Shown piece by piece: positions 40,693-50,147 of a stretch of DNA of 64,000 nt (its first letter is position 1; each line of letters begins with the position of its first letter). The position numbers and the translations under genes are program-made. Source of the DNA: Caldilineaceae bacterium (GTDB lineage: Bacteria > Chloroflexota > Anaerolineae > Caldilineales > Caldilineaceae); contig JADLDO010000027.1 in the NCBI GenBank assembly GCA_020846635.1, positions 142,693 through 206,692 of the forward strand. The letters run 5' to 3'. Under the pieces are notes generated by a model that was given only the letters and a program-made list of their open reading frames with translations, did not search any database and was not told where the DNA came from.

Positions 40693-43600
40693 CTACTCCA
40701 GCGCGTCCCATCCCTCCACCTGAAACCAACGATCGCCCCATTGACCGCTGCACCATCGCCCGCGCAGCACAACAGGTCGCCACGGTCGCGGGTTTGCCAT
40801 CCCTTTTGGCGGAATCGCCACCACATAGTTTCGACCATCAGCGCAAAACCAGCCCTTGCCCCCTGTCCATCCCGGCAGCCGCGCCCCGGCCACAGCCAGC
40901 GTGACACCCGCATGGTTTGGCAATTCTCCCAACGTCAGCGCCGGCAGTTGGCTTGGATCTACCACGGCCAGTGGGTGCAAGCTGACCGGCAGCCCCAACA
41001 GCCGCGTCTCCCAGGCGATACGCTGGCTGGCATCCTCAGCGAACACCACTTGGGTCACAAAGGTAAAGGCCAACTGCCCGCCATCACCCCCGGCGTGCAG
41101 CGCACCCGCCTCGGCCAAGAGCGCAGCGCGTGACTCGCCCAGCCCATCGAGCGCGCCACACTGGATCAAGTGCGTCCATTCCTTGCGCGCCAACGGCACT
41201 CGACTCAACAAGTCATTGGCGCTTATAAACGGACGAACACGACGAGCCGCCACAATCGCACGCACACTAGCGCGGCGCAGATCACGCACCTGCCCCAGCC
41301 CCATCCACAGGATGGGTACGCGCGCCCCATGATCTTCCTGCCACTGGAGCGTGAATTGGCCGCGACTGTGGTTGACATGGGGTGGACGCACGCCGATCCC
41401 CAATCGCCGCGCCTCAGCCAAATAGACGGCCTGGTGATGAAAGCCTCCCCAATCGGCCAAGCGCGCACAGAGAAACTCCGCCGGCCAATGCGCCTTCAAA
41501 TAGGCCGAGCGGTAGCTCACATCGGCATAGGCCGTGGCATGACCCTGGTTAAAGCCATACCCGGCAAAGGCCATCACTTGCGTCCACAACGTCTCTGCTT
41601 GCGTGGCGTTAAATCCTGGCCCGCCGGGTGCTGGACGTTGGCAGCCTTCCTCAAAGCGCGCCTGAAGCGCCGCCATCTCATCGGCGCGGAACTTGCTCAT
41701 CCCCTTACGCAGTCGATCCGCTTCGGCCCAACTGAGCCCCGCTATCTCCACTGCCACGCGCAACACCTGTTCTTGAAAGAGCATCACCCCTTGCGTCGGC
41801 CCCAAGATCGACGCCAGCGCCGGATGCAGATAACGCACCTCCTCCTCGCCACGATAGCGACGGACAAAGGCTTGCGCCATCCCGCCCGTCGCCGGGCCTG
41901 GCTTAAAAAACGCATTGGCAATGGCGAGATCACGCACCGTGCGCGCCCGTAGCTGGCGCAGCGTGCGCTGTGCTCCCCACGATTCGCACTGAAAGACGCC
42001 AATGGTTTCGCCTTCCGCCAATAGGTCAGCCGTGCGCGCATCATCAGCGGGAATCTCGCGCAGATGAAAATCAGGCTGGTGGTTGCGCCGCACCAGTTCA
42101 GCAGCATCGGCCAAAACGGTCAGCGCACGAATACCGAGCAGATCAATTTTCGGAAGCCCCAACGCCTCCACATCTTCATGCGAAAATTGCGACACCCAAA
42201 AGCCTTTGGGTGTCCACTGGACAGGCGCAATTGTGGTCATCGCCCCAGGCGCAACTACCACGCCGCCCGGATGGATGCTCAAATGATGCGGCACACCGAC
42301 CATGCCATAGGCTGTTTTCACCACCTCGGCATGAAAGGGATCATCCACCTCGGCCAAAAGCGTCTCCAATGGATCGCGCTCATGCCGTCGCGGGTCGGGG
42401 TGCCATTGGTCGCATACCTTCCCTGTCAGTGCCGTCACCGTTGCCTCGTCCAAACCATAGGCTTTCGCGGTTTCGCGCACAGCCGACTTGAGGCGCAGCG
42501 TTGCCATCGTCGCCACCAATGCCACCTTGTCCGCGCCATAGCGGTCACGCACATACGCCAACACTTCGTCGCGGCGATGGCTGCACAGGTCAAGGTCAAT
42601 ATCAGGCAGGCTTGCCCGTTCGGGATTCAGAAAACGCTCAAAGAGGAGTTCATGGGCAATAGGGTCAACCGTCGTAATGCCTGTGCAAAAGGCCACCAAC
42701 GAGTTCGCCACACTGCCGCGCGTGTTATAGGGAATTTCATGTTGGCGGGCAAAAGCGGTAATCTCTGCCACCAACAAAAAGAGTGGCGCAAAGCCGCGCT
42801 TGGCAATCGCATCCAGCTCGCGATCCATGCGCTCCAGCAGGGCGGGCGTTCGCTCCGCATAATGGGCAGCCATCCCCTCATCCACCAGCCGCCGCAGCGC
42901 CTCGTCGGGTGTCTCGCCCTCTGCCAGCGCCAATACCGGCCAAATGGGACGACCATCTGGCAGCGCAGGGCTACAGCGCGCCACGACTTCACCAATCCCC
43001 GCCAGCGCCTCAGGATAGGCGGCAAAGCGCGTATGCAGCTCGCCAATCGACTGCCAGTGGATGACAGCGTGGGCATCCCCCTCATCGGGCAGCCACGCAT
43101 CCTGCACCTCATCAAGCGGGCAATTACGCGCCATCGCTGCCAACAGCCGCAGCCGGGCGCGATCTTCGGCGTGCAGGCAATAGACTGGCTGCACTGCGGC
43201 CACGGGCAAGCCAAAGCGTTTGCCGATTTCGACAGTGACATCCGCCGCGACAGCATCCTCTGCCCTATGCAGTTCAATCGAAAGCCAGGCCTGCTCCCCA
43301 TAAATGCCCGCCAGGCGCGACGCATAGCGCGCGGCGATATTGGCATGGCCCAAAGCCAGCGCCCGCCCAATCCAACTGTGCCGCCCGCCCGCCAGGCAGA
43401 TCAACCCGGCGCGATGTGCGCGCAAGGTCTCCCAATCGACGCCGCGCTGCGCCGCTTCTTCGCGGTCAGGTCGCGCTTGGATGGCAGACGAAAGCCCGCA
43501 GAGTGAGCGCCACCCCTCGGCTCCCGTTGCCAACAAGACCAATTCACCGGGCGTGGCCCAGGCGCGCCCGCCCAACTCCTCCGGCGGCGCAACCGTGACC

Positions 43601-43824
43601 ACCATACCAGTGATCGGCTGGATATGGGCCGCGGCACAGGCTTTGGCAAAGGCGACCGCGCCATAAAGCGCGTTGGTATCGGTGAGCGCGAGCGCCTTCA
43701 TGCCTTGCCCGCCGGCTTGCGCTACCACTTCATCAATACTCGGCGTCGCACCCAACAAGGTAAAGTGCGAATGAAGATGCAAATGCGTAAGGTCGGTTGT
43801 GATTGCTAATTCTGTCGCGGCCAT
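40693..43824 (-). CDS. dnaE2: error-prone DNA polymerase III alpha subunit, DnaE2 type
   Basis: 1043 residues, the length of DnaE2/ImuC rather than replicative DnaE (about 1150-1200). A PHP domain begins with HLHLHSHFTLLGA (14-26). The polymerase acidic motif PDIDLDLCSHRRDEV is near residue 408. FQCESWGAQRTLRQLRAR, GVMLFQEQVLRVA and YGFNQGHATAYADVSY are characteristic of C-family polymerases. DnaE2 enzymes do translesion synthesis with ImuA/ImuB, which are not in this window. Start ATG 43824. Confidence 0.9.
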   Translation of the reverse strand: MAATELAITTDLTHLHLHSHFTLLGATPSIDEVVAQAGGQGMKALALTDTNALYGAVAFAKACAAAHIQPITGMVVTVAPPEELGGRAWATPGELVLLATGAEGWRSLCGLSSAIQARPDREEAAQRGVDWETLRAHRAGLICLAGGRHSWIGRALALGHANIAARYASRLAGIYGEQAWLSIELHRAEDAVAADVTVEIGKRFGLPVAAVQPVYCLHAEDRARLRLLAAMARNCPLDEVQDAWLPDEGDAHAVIHWQSIGELHTRFAAYPEALAGIGEVVARCSPALPDGRPIWPVLALAEGETPDEALRRLVDEGMAAHYAERTPALLERMDRELDAIAKRGFAPLFLLVAEITAFARQHEIPYNTRGSVANSLVAFCTGITTVDPIAHELLFERFLNPERASLPDIDLDLCSHRRDEVLAYVRDRYGADKVALVATMATLRLKSAVRETAKAYGLDEATVTALTGKVCDQWHPDPRRHERDPLETLLAEVDDPFHAEVVKTAYGMVGVPHHLSIHPGGVVVAPGAMTTIAPVQWTPKGFWVSQFSHEDVEALGLPKIDLLGIRALTVLADAAELVRRNHQPDFHLREIPADDARTADLLAEGETIGVFQCESWGAQRTLRQLRARTVRDLAIANAFFKPGPATGGMAQAFVRRYRGEEEVRYLHPALASILGPTQGVMLFQEQVLRVAVEIAGLSWAEADRLRKGMSKFRADEMAALQARFEEGCQRPAPGGPGFNATQAETLWTQVMAFAGYGFNQGHATAYADVSYRSAYLKAHWPAEFLCARLADWGGFHHQAVYLAEARRLGIGVRPPHVNHSRGQFTLQWQEDHGARVPILWMGLGQVRDLRRASVRAIVAARRVRPFISANDLLSRVPLARKEWTHLIQCGALDGLGESRAALLAEAGALHAGGDGGQLAFTFVTQVVFAEDASQRIAWETRLLGLPVSLHPLAVVDPSQLPALTLGELPNHAGVTLAVAGARLPGWTGGKGWFCADGRNYVVAIPPKGMANPRPWRPVVLRGRWCSGQWGDRWFQVEGWDALE

Positions 43825-43882
43825 ACGCTGATCTTAGGCGCATTCGGGTAAAATAGCCAAACAGAAGGAGAAAAACGCCGCC

Positions 43883-44779
43883 ATGTCAACTGAAGTTCCA
43901 TCCATTACAATTCCACAGGCCTGGGTCATGGCAAGCCGCCCCAAGACCCTCCCCGCTGCCATCAGCCCGGTCATAGTCGGCGCGGCTCTGGCCGCGGCAG
44001 AGGGAAGTTTTGCGCTTTGGCCTGTCCTGGCGGCGTTGCTGGCGGCACTCTTGCTCCAAATTGGTTCCAATCTCGCCAACGATTACTTTGATGCGCTCAA
44101 CGGTGCGGACACAACCGACCGGATTGGGCCAACACGCGTCACCGCAGCCGGTCTTATCTCCCCCGCAGCGATGCGTGCCGGCATGGGCGTCGTCTTTGGC
44201 CTGGCCGCGCTGGTTGGTTTTTACCTGATTTGGGTAGCCGGTTGGCCTATCTTGATCATTGGCGCAGCCGCCATTCTGGCCGCGCTGGCCTATACCGGCG
44301 GCCCAAAACCCTTTGGCTACATCGGTCTAGGCGACCTCTTTGTCTTTCTTTTCTTTGGCCCCATCGCCGTTTGCGGAACCTACTATCTGCAAACCCTGCG
44401 CATCAGCACTGACGCCCTCATCGCTTCTCTGGCAATGGGCGCGCTGATTACGGCCATCCTGGTCGTCAACAACCTACGCGACATTGAGAGCGACCGCGCA
44501 GCGGGCAAGCATACCCTTGCCGTACGCCTCGGCATCAAAGGCACGCGCACCGAATATCTGCTGCTGATCCTGGTGGCCTACGCTGTGCCGCTGCTTTTAT
44601 TTCTAGACAGCGGCTCACCCTGGGTGCTAGCGCCCTTCATCACTTTATCCCGCGCCTGGCAGCTCATCACCACCATTCACCATGCCACCGACGGCCCCAC
44701 CCTCAACGCAGCCCTCGCCGGAACGGCGCAACTGAGCCTGCTCTTTGCCATCACGCTTTCCGTCGGCCTCCTACTCTGA
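43883..44779 (+). CDS. menA: 1,4-dihydroxy-2-naphthoate polyprenyltransferase
   Basis: 298 residues with eight or nine membrane helices. ASRPKTLPAAISPV is the MenA N-terminal signature. NDYFDALNGADTTDRIGP (about 69-86) is the first Asp-rich Mg2+-prenyl-diphosphate motif, and NNLRDIESDRAAGKHTLAVRLG the second. It joins a polyprenyl chain to DHNA in menaquinone biosynthesis. Preceded by GAAGGAG. It diverges from the polymerase gene. Confidence 0.95.
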   Translation: MSTEVPSITIPQAWVMASRPKTLPAAISPVIVGAALAAAEGSFALWPVLAALLAALLLQIGSNLANDYFDALNGADTTDRIGPTRVTAAGLISPAAMRAGMGVVFGLAALVGFYLIWVAGWPILIIGAAAILAALAYTGGPKPFGYIGLGDLFVFLFFGPIAVCGTYYLQTLRISTDALIASLAMGALITAILVVNNLRDIESDRAAGKHTLAVRLGIKGTRTEYLLLILVAYAVPLLLFLDSGSPWVLAPFITLSRAWQLITTIHHATDGPTLNAALAGTAQLSLLFAITLSVGLLL

Positions 44780-44802
44780 TGCCTACACCGTCGAAAGCCT
44801 AC

Positions 44803-44836
44803 ACCCTCCCGGAAGCTGGGCCGCTTCCGGGAGGGT
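44803..44836 (+). terminator. CCCGGAAGC palindrome copy after menA
   Basis: A perfect 14-bp stem (44803-44816 with 44823-44836) has a 6-base loop. It lies 24 bases after the menA stop. Only a short AT stretch follows. Third copy of the dispersed hairpin family. Confidence 0.75.
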
Positions 44837-44937
44837 ATTGCACATAATTTTCACGTTACTTTCGCGTTACGTTACACACCAACGAAATGTCCCCTACGGT
44901 TTGGCAAACGTTCCTATCAATGTTAGAGTGACCCATT

Positions 44938-45519
44938 ATGAGCATCATGACACGAGTGATCATCTACTATCTAGATATGCTGGACAAGGCCAATCTGCGC
45001 CATTCCACGCGCAGCCATCCCGATGCAACGATCCAGCGTGCCGATGTCCCCAGCCCGGAGTTCAACCGCTTTCTCTATAGCGCAGTCGGTGGCGATTGGC
45101 ATTGGCATGAGCGGCTCACCTGGAGCTATGGGCAGTGGATGCAGTGGCTCGACCGCAAGGAACAGGAGACATGGGTCGCCTATGTGCGCGGCACGCCTGC
45201 CGGTTATGTCGAGCTAGAGCATCAGCCCAACGGCAATGTCGAAATTGCCTATTTTGGCCTTTTGCCCCAATTCATCGGTCAAGGTCTTGGGGGTCAGCTC
45301 TTAGGCTTTGGCATCCAGCGCGCCTGGGATTGGGGCGCGAATCGCGTTTGGGTGCATACCTGTTCGCTCGATCATCCCAGCGCGCTGCGCAATTATCAGG
45401 CGCGCGGGCTTCGACTCTATAAAGAAGAAGAAAAATGGGTGCTATTACCCGGCGATACACCCGGCCCCTGGCCCAACTCGCAACGTACCCCGCTTATCAA
45501 ACACCCGATTCAGGAGTAA
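44938..45519 (+). CDS. GNAT-family N-acetyltransferase
   Basis: 193 residues. The acetyl-CoA-binding core reads [24 protein letters not shown] (motif A with QGLGG), followed by [25 protein letters not shown] (motif B), as in RimI-like enzymes. ATG 44938 or the nearby ATG at 44947 may be the start. The acyl acceptor is unknown. It ends nine bases before the FKBP lipoprotein gene, which probably shares its transcript. Confidence 0.88.
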   Translation: MSIMTRVIIYYLDMLDKANLRHSTRSHPDATIQRADVPSPEFNRFLYSAVGGDWHWHERLTWSYGQWMQWLDRKEQETWVAYVRGTPAGYVELEHQPNGNVEIAYFGLLPQFIGQGLGGQLLGFGIQRAWDWGANRVWVHTCSLDHPSALRNYQARGLRLYKEEEKWVLLPGDTPGPWPNSQRTPLIKHPIQE

Positions 45520-45527
45520 ATCTGCCC

Positions 45528-46460
45528 ATGTCGCGCGGCGCAATTCCGACGACTCGCCACTTGTTGGCACTCTTTTGCACGATCTCGCTTCTCCTTTTGG
45601 TCAGTGCCTGTGGCCGTTCCAGAGAAGAAGCGACGCCAACGCCTCTGCCGCCCACAGCAGCAGAATTAGCCGCGCGCAATACGCCCGCACCATCCACTCA
45701 AGAAACGGCTGCGGATACAGCAGCAGAAAGTAACCCGGAGAAAAGCATGACGACCGCCAGTGGTCTCCAATATACCGAACTTCGCGCCGGCAGCGGCCCC
45801 AAGCCGCAACCAGGCGAAATTGTCAGCGTCCACTACACCGGTACACTCGAAGACGGAACGGTCTTTGATAGCTCGCGTGAACGAGGTGAACCGATCAGCT
45901 TCCCGTTGGGTGGTGGCTATGTCATTCCCGGCTGGGACGAGGGGATCGCGCTGATGAATCAAGGGGGGCACTCCACCCTGGTGATTCCTCCTGATTTGGC
46001 CTACGGGGCAGAAGGCTTCGGTGACGTGATCCCAGCCAACGCCACGCTCACCTTTGATGTCGAGTTGGTCGACATCGCGCCGGGTTCACCCGCCGCCCCA
46101 ACCGCAGTGGATGAGGCCAGCTATACCACGACTGAGCAAGGCATCAAGTATGTCGACTTGGTCGCCGGAGATGGCCCTGCCGTTGCCAATGGACAGCTTG
46201 TCGTCGCCCACTACACCGGTTGGCTCGAAGATGGCACGAAGTTTGACAGTTCGCTGGATCGAGGCGAGCCCTTCACCTTCAATCTCGGCATGGGCCAGGT
46301 CATCGCCGGCTGGGATTTGGGGATGCGCGGCATGAAAGTGGGGGCCACACGCCAACTCGTCATTCCACCCCAACTGGGCTATGGCGAGCGCGGCGCCGGG
46401 GGTGTGATTCCACCCAACGCTACCCTGATCTTTGAGATCGAACTGCTGGAAGTACAATAA
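45528..46460 (+). CDS. lipoprotein with two tandem FKBP-type peptidyl-prolyl isomerase domains
   Basis: 310 residues from ATG 45528, AGGAG upstream. The signal peptide ends in LLVSAC (lipobox). After a Pro/Ala/Thr linker come two FKBP domains: [18 protein letters not shown] ... GWDEGI and [18 protein letters not shown] ... GWDLGM, each ending in the YGERG-type loop and PPNATL strand. The two are clearly homologous, suggesting an internal duplication. It should act as a prolyl isomerase or chaperone on exported proteins at the outer face of the membrane. Confidence 0.95.
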   Translation: MSRGAIPTTRHLLALFCTISLLLLVSACGRSREEATPTPLPPTAAELAARNTPAPSTQETAADTAAESNPEKSMTTASGLQYTELRAGSGPKPQPGEIVSVHYTGTLEDGTVFDSSRERGEPISFPLGGGYVIPGWDEGIALMNQGGHSTLVIPPDLAYGAEGFGDVIPANATLTFDVELVDIAPGSPAAPTAVDEASYTTTEQGIKYVDLVAGDGPAVANGQLVVAHYTGWLEDGTKFDSSLDRGEPFTFNLGMGQVIAGWDLGMRGMKVGATRQLVIPPQLGYGERGAGGVIPPNATLIFEIELLEVQ

Positions 46461-46464
46461 CGCA

Positions 46465-46499
46465 AAAGGGGCAGCCACTTTAGAAGTAGCTGCCCCTTT
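46465..46499 (+). terminator. terminator after FKBP gene
   Basis: AAAGGGGCAGC (46465-46475) pairs with GCTGCCCCTTT (46489-46499). It is followed by CTTCACTT and starts 5 bases after the stop codon. It can also serve the convergent transpeptidase gene. Confidence 0.85.
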
Positions 46500-46523
46500 C
46501 TTCACTTATTCCCCACCCTCACC

Positions 46524-48698
46524 TTATTCCCAGTAAACATAGACCGCTGGGCTGTTGGCCCCGCCCGGTTCACTCCACTTGAAGATCCACCACGAGTCAT
46601 AGAGGCTCAGGTTGACACATCCGTGGCTGCGCGGGCGACCAAAGGCGTCATGCCAGTAGGCTCCATGCAGCGCATAGCCGCTGTAGAAGTAGGTTGTCCA
46701 CGGCACTTCCTCCAGGTAATAATAGCCACCTGTCGCCGCCGAACCACCAGCCATCTTGCGCCACGCCAGGCGCAGCCATGTGCGAAAGACGCCCTGCACA
46801 GTCGGTGTCCGTGGCAGCCCGGTTGCAGCCAACGCCGCATAGACCGGCTTGTCGCCATCATAGGCAACCACCGTCTGCTCGCGCAGATTGACACCCACCC
46901 AGCGCTCATTCGCACGAAAGGCCGATGGGCGCGCCTTCAGCTTTGCCACACCCACGTTCGCACCCAGCACCCAGCGATTTTCGCCGATGCGATACCAACG
47001 CTGCCCCGCCACGGTACGCGTCTCCAAGATACTCAAGCGGTCATACTTGTTGACCGTCCCCACGACCGCACTTGTGGTGTTCGGCTCGGCACGCACATTC
47101 AAGGTTGCCGTGATAACCCAGCCGAGTGGCAAAGCCGTCGCCCCAATTGCCTGTGCCTCAGCCGCCGGTCCCCCCTCATCCGCCGGTTCAGCATCATTCG
47201 CCGAAGCAATCAGACGAATCCAGCCGCCATGCACCCAACGGTCAACGCCGATGCGATACCAGGTTGCCCCAGCCACGACGCTCTCTTCGTAAATGACCAC
47301 TTGAGCGCCCTTCAACAGCCGGTCAACCGGCGGGTTATTGTTGCTGACACCGGGCCGGGCACGCACATTCAGCACGTCAGCAGTGACAACACCGCGCCGT
47401 ACCGGCTGTGGTCCAGGAGGGGGCGAACTCAAAAGCCGCACCCATCCACTATGGACCCAACGCCCCGTCCCGATGCGATACCAGGTTGCCCCTGCCACTG
47501 CCTTCTGCTCATAGATCGTCACCTGGGCGTTGTAGCGCAACTGATCAACCACCGGGAAGCTAATCCCCGCACCGCTGCGCACGTTGAGGACATTCGCTGT
47601 CACCACGCCCTTAGGCAGATCATCTGGATCGGGATCCGGGTCTGGATCAGGATCGGGATCCGGGTCTGGATCAGGATCCGGATCTGGATCAGGGTCGGGG
47701 TCCGGGTCTGGCCCGGTTCCCGCCAGTTCCACCCCACGCAACGGCGATGGGGTCACAATGGCAACGCTGCTTGCAGGAATCCAATCCAACGCTGTGGACT
47801 GGTACCAGAGCTGCCCACCCACGACCACCTGCTGCCGGATCGCCAGGTAAGTACCCAGCACCAAACTGCGCGACACGCGCGCCCCACCCGCTTGGGTATA
47901 GGTACGCGCCCAGGCCCACGAAGGGCGCACATAGATGAAGGGCTGCCAAGCGGGCAGCGTCGCTGCCGCATCAACCACTTCTTCTGGAGGCGCAAACGTG
48001 CCGCTGTTATCTTCGTGGGCCTGGTCGTCCGTAGCCGGTTCCTGGATGGGCGGGGTCACTTCAACCGCTTGCTCCGCCAACTGGGCCACCCAATATCCTT
48101 CCCCATCCACCAGGTCGACGACCAACAAATACGGGCCGGGTTTGGTATACGCAAAAGTCCACTCCGCCGTATGGCCCTCGCCTGCATCACCATCGGAGCC
48201 ATTGGGCGTCCACTCAATCTGATTGTTGGCCCCGGCATCAATCCGAAGCCGGTGACCCGCGGGGACTTCACCCACTTGCACTTCAACGTGCAATTCCAAT
48301 GGGCTGTCGGCCACGGGCGAAACATGGAGCGAGGCTTCTGTACGCTGCTTTTGCATCACCGCGCTGCCGTCCACCACAGTCGCCACAATTGTTTCCGTTC
48401 CCCAAAGCAGTGCTGCTTCTTGCCCATCTTCGGCCACAGGCACATTTTCAACCAGCGTTACACGATGCATCGTGCGCCATGTCGATTGGCTGGGGGCGAC
48501 GATCACACCCAAATCCACCACTGTACTATCACCCAACACCAGTTTGGCGGGCGCGGCAATGACTGTGTTGTCGTCCACCGGCATGGGGAATTGCAGAACA
48601 TAGGTGGACTTCTTGCCACCCTCTACCAGAAGCGCAATCAGCTTTGCGATTGGCCGGGGCGCTCGATTCCCCTGCCCAGAATCATATGTCACTATCAT
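46524..48698 (-). CDS. L,D-transpeptidase with SH3 repeats and a poly-Asp-Pro linker
   Basis: 724 residues. N-terminal beta-rich domains (1-230) precede SH3b repeats (about 235-330, 360-420, 430-495, 515-580: each has V..NVR......V.......A.. and a WYRIG..RWVH pattern) and the C-terminal YkuD domain with HGAYWHDAFG and the catalytic HGCVNLS. About 14 Asp-Pro pairs (encoded 47621-47714) separate the second and third sections. YkuD enzymes cross-link peptidoglycan through 3-3 bonds. No classical signal peptide is visible at this start; GGAGGAG lies 13 bases upstream. The protein must be outside the cytoplasm to act, so the export route or the start is uncertain. Confidence 0.9.
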   Translation of the reverse strand: MIVTYDSGQGNRAPRPIAKLIALLVEGGKKSTYVLQFPMPVDDNTVIAAPAKLVLGDSTVVDLGVIVAPSQSTWRTMHRVTLVENVPVAEDGQEAALLWGTETIVATVVDGSAVMQKQRTEASLHVSPVADSPLELHVEVQVGEVPAGHRLRIDAGANNQIEWTPNGSDGDAGEGHTAEWTFAYTKPGPYLLVVDLVDGEGYWVAQLAEQAVEVTPPIQEPATDDQAHEDNSGTFAPPEEVVDAAATLPAWQPFIYVRPSWAWARTYTQAGGARVSRSLVLGTYLAIRQQVVVGGQLWYQSTALDWIPASSVAIVTPSPLRGVELAGTGPDPDPDPDPDPDPDPDPDPDPDPDPDPDPDDLPKGVVTANVLNVRSGAGISFPVVDQLRYNAQVTIYEQKAVAGATWYRIGTGRWVHSGWVRLLSSPPPGPQPVRRGVVTADVLNVRARPGVSNNNPPVDRLLKGAQVVIYEESVVAGATWYRIGVDRWVHGGWIRLIASANDAEPADEGGPAAEAQAIGATALPLGWVITATLNVRAEPNTTSAVVGTVNKYDRLSILETRTVAGQRWYRIGENRWVLGANVGVAKLKARPSAFRANERWVGVNLREQTVVAYDGDKPVYAALAATGLPRTPTVQGVFRTWLRLAWRKMAGGSAATGGYYYLEEVPWTTYFYSGYALHGAYWHDAFGRPRSHGCVNLSLYDSWWIFKWSEPGGANSPAVYVYWE

Positions 48699-49097
48699 GG
48701 GGTATTGCCATCTCCTCCTCGGAGTCTGACTAAGTGTGCCAACTCGATTGACAGATTACAATTCGAATGATTATTCATCTGCCACTATACTTGTTTAAGA
48801 TGACGATAAATCATTATGGAAAGTTACGTTTCCATATGCAATCCAGCGCGCAATGTCACACAACATTGCTAGATTGAACCTAATAATCTGCCTGCACAAT
48901 TGCAAAACGATACGCCACTTTTTCTGCAACCCGATTTGACGCACCCATTACAAGCCAATTACACTCAAGCTTTACAAACTTAACCTGCACATTTGCGGGC
49001 CTTGATTCACACTGGCTCTTGTTACCCGATTCCTCTTTGCTCACCTACTGGCAACAATGCATCTCTCGACTAACGGTTCCACAACGGCATCTACATC
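48699..49097. other. 400-base AT-rich intergenic region
   Basis: It separates the divergently read transpeptidase and EamA transporter genes and probably contains both promoters. No gene, hairpin or convincing -35/-10 pair was identified. Confidence 0.5.
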
Positions 49098-50045
49098 TTG
49101 ATCACTTCCTCATCGCTCACAACAGACACCCCGGCAGAAACGACCCAGGCGCGCCATAAGACCACCCTCTTGTTAGGATGGGTCTTTGGCATCGCCAGTT
49201 CTCTGGCAGGCGGCATGGTCACACCCCTGGCGCGCGGCGTCATTGTCGGCGGCATGGCCCCCTCAACGCTGCTCTTTCTCCGCCTCCTGCTGGCAACCGC
49301 ACTCCTGGGCGGCACACTTGCACTGATCGCACCGCGCCGCCTGAAGCTAACCCGCCGCGGTCTGGGCGTCATGGCAGTTGTTGGTATTTTGGCAGGCTTT
49401 GAGATTTCAACCTTCTTTTGGTCGCTGGCCTATGTCGATGCGTCAACTTCATCGATCATCAAGTCGGTGCAGCCATTGGTCGTGCTGCTGCTCTTGACCT
49501 TTGGGGGCGAGCGCATAACGGGGCGTCATCTGTCGCGGCTGCTGCTGTCGATGGTGGGGATCTATTTACTGGTGGGGTTGGGAGGAAAGATCGATCCGTT
49601 TGGGGCTTTCCTCATTGGGCTATCGCTCATTTTCTACGGCCTGCAACTGGTACAGATTCAGTGGTGGCTCAAGGAATATGACACCTGGACCACTGCCTTT
49701 TATCTCACAGCCTTTATGACCGTGATCGTCGGCGGCTGGTGGACCACGCAAGGCGCGCCCTGGGTCGCGCCGACATTGGGGGAATGGACTGTCATCCTGG
49801 TCTTAGCGGTGGTGGGAACCTACTTTGCTCGCCTCGCCCTCTTTGCTGCCATTGCTCGCATTGGCAGCGGCCAAATTGCGCTCTTGTGGCCCGTGCAAAC
49901 TCTCACCGCGATTGTGCTGGCAGTTATCTTCCTGCAAGAACGGCTAACGCCCATTCAATGGTTGGGCGGCGCGCTGGTCCTAGCGGGTACCTTTTTAGCC
50001 CTCCCTGGCATCCGCCTGCGCAGACTCCGCCGCCTGCCCCAATAA
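49098..50045 (+). CDS. EamA/DMT-family transporter
   Basis: 315 residues, ten membrane helices in two EamA repeats of five; LLGWVFGIASSLAGGMVTPLARG starts the first. The start is uncertain (TTG 49098 leaves about 20 hydrophilic residues before helix 1). YVDASTSSIIKSVQPLVVLLL and IGSGQIALLWPVQTLTAIVLAVIFLQERL are the conserved fourth and ninth helix regions. Likely exports or imports a metabolite; the substrate cannot be deduced. Confidence 0.9.
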   Translation: MITSSSLTTDTPAETTQARHKTTLLLGWVFGIASSLAGGMVTPLARGVIVGGMAPSTLLFLRLLLATALLGGTLALIAPRRLKLTRRGLGVMAVVGILAGFEISTFFWSLAYVDASTSSIIKSVQPLVVLLLLTFGGERITGRHLSRLLLSMVGIYLLVGLGGKIDPFGAFLIGLSLIFYGLQLVQIQWWLKEYDTWTTAFYLTAFMTVIVGGWWTTQGAPWVAPTLGEWTVILVLAVVGTYFARLALFAAIARIGSGQIALLWPVQTLTAIVLAVIFLQERLTPIQWLGGALVLAGTFLALPGIRLRRLRRLPQ

Positions 50046-50052
50046 ACGCAAC

Positions 50053-50082
50053 ACGCCCGCCCAAGCAAGCCTGGACGGGCGT
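50053..50082 (+). terminator. hairpin just after the transporter stop
   Basis: ACGCCCG (50053-50059) pairs with CGGGCGT (50076-50082) around a 16-base loop. Read through to the second hairpin, the pair may form a double terminator between convergent genes. Confidence 0.5.
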
Positions 50083-50094
50083 GATAACTATAGT

Positions 50095-50134
50095 ACCCCT
50101 CCCGAAAGCTTAGAAGCTTCCGGGAGGGTTTTTG
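50095..50134 (+). terminator. CCCGGAAGC palindrome copy with strong T-run
   Basis: CCTCCCGAAAGCTT (50098-50111) pairs with AAGCTTCCGGGAGG (50114-50127) with one mismatch. TTTTTGTC follows. It is the fourth copy of the dispersed hairpin and the only one besides 5325 with a clear terminator tail. It also lies right before the convergent dehydrogenase stop. Confidence 0.8.
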
Positions 50135-50147
50135 TCACAATACTAAC

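Noticed and set aside
42064..43506. A 480-codon plus-strand frame within the polymerase gene
   Set aside because: Antisense shadow of DnaE2; no domain or composition support.
47621..47714. Short tandem DNA repeat as a possible regulatory microsatellite or CRISPR
   Set aside because: It is within the transpeptidase gene and encodes the Asp-Pro linker; the unit is six bases with no spacers.
46623..48770. A 715-codon open frame on the plus strand across the transpeptidase gene
   Set aside because: It is antisense to a clear SH3/YkuD protein, is rich in His/Arg/Pro without domain resemblance, and results from the GC bias of the opposite strand.
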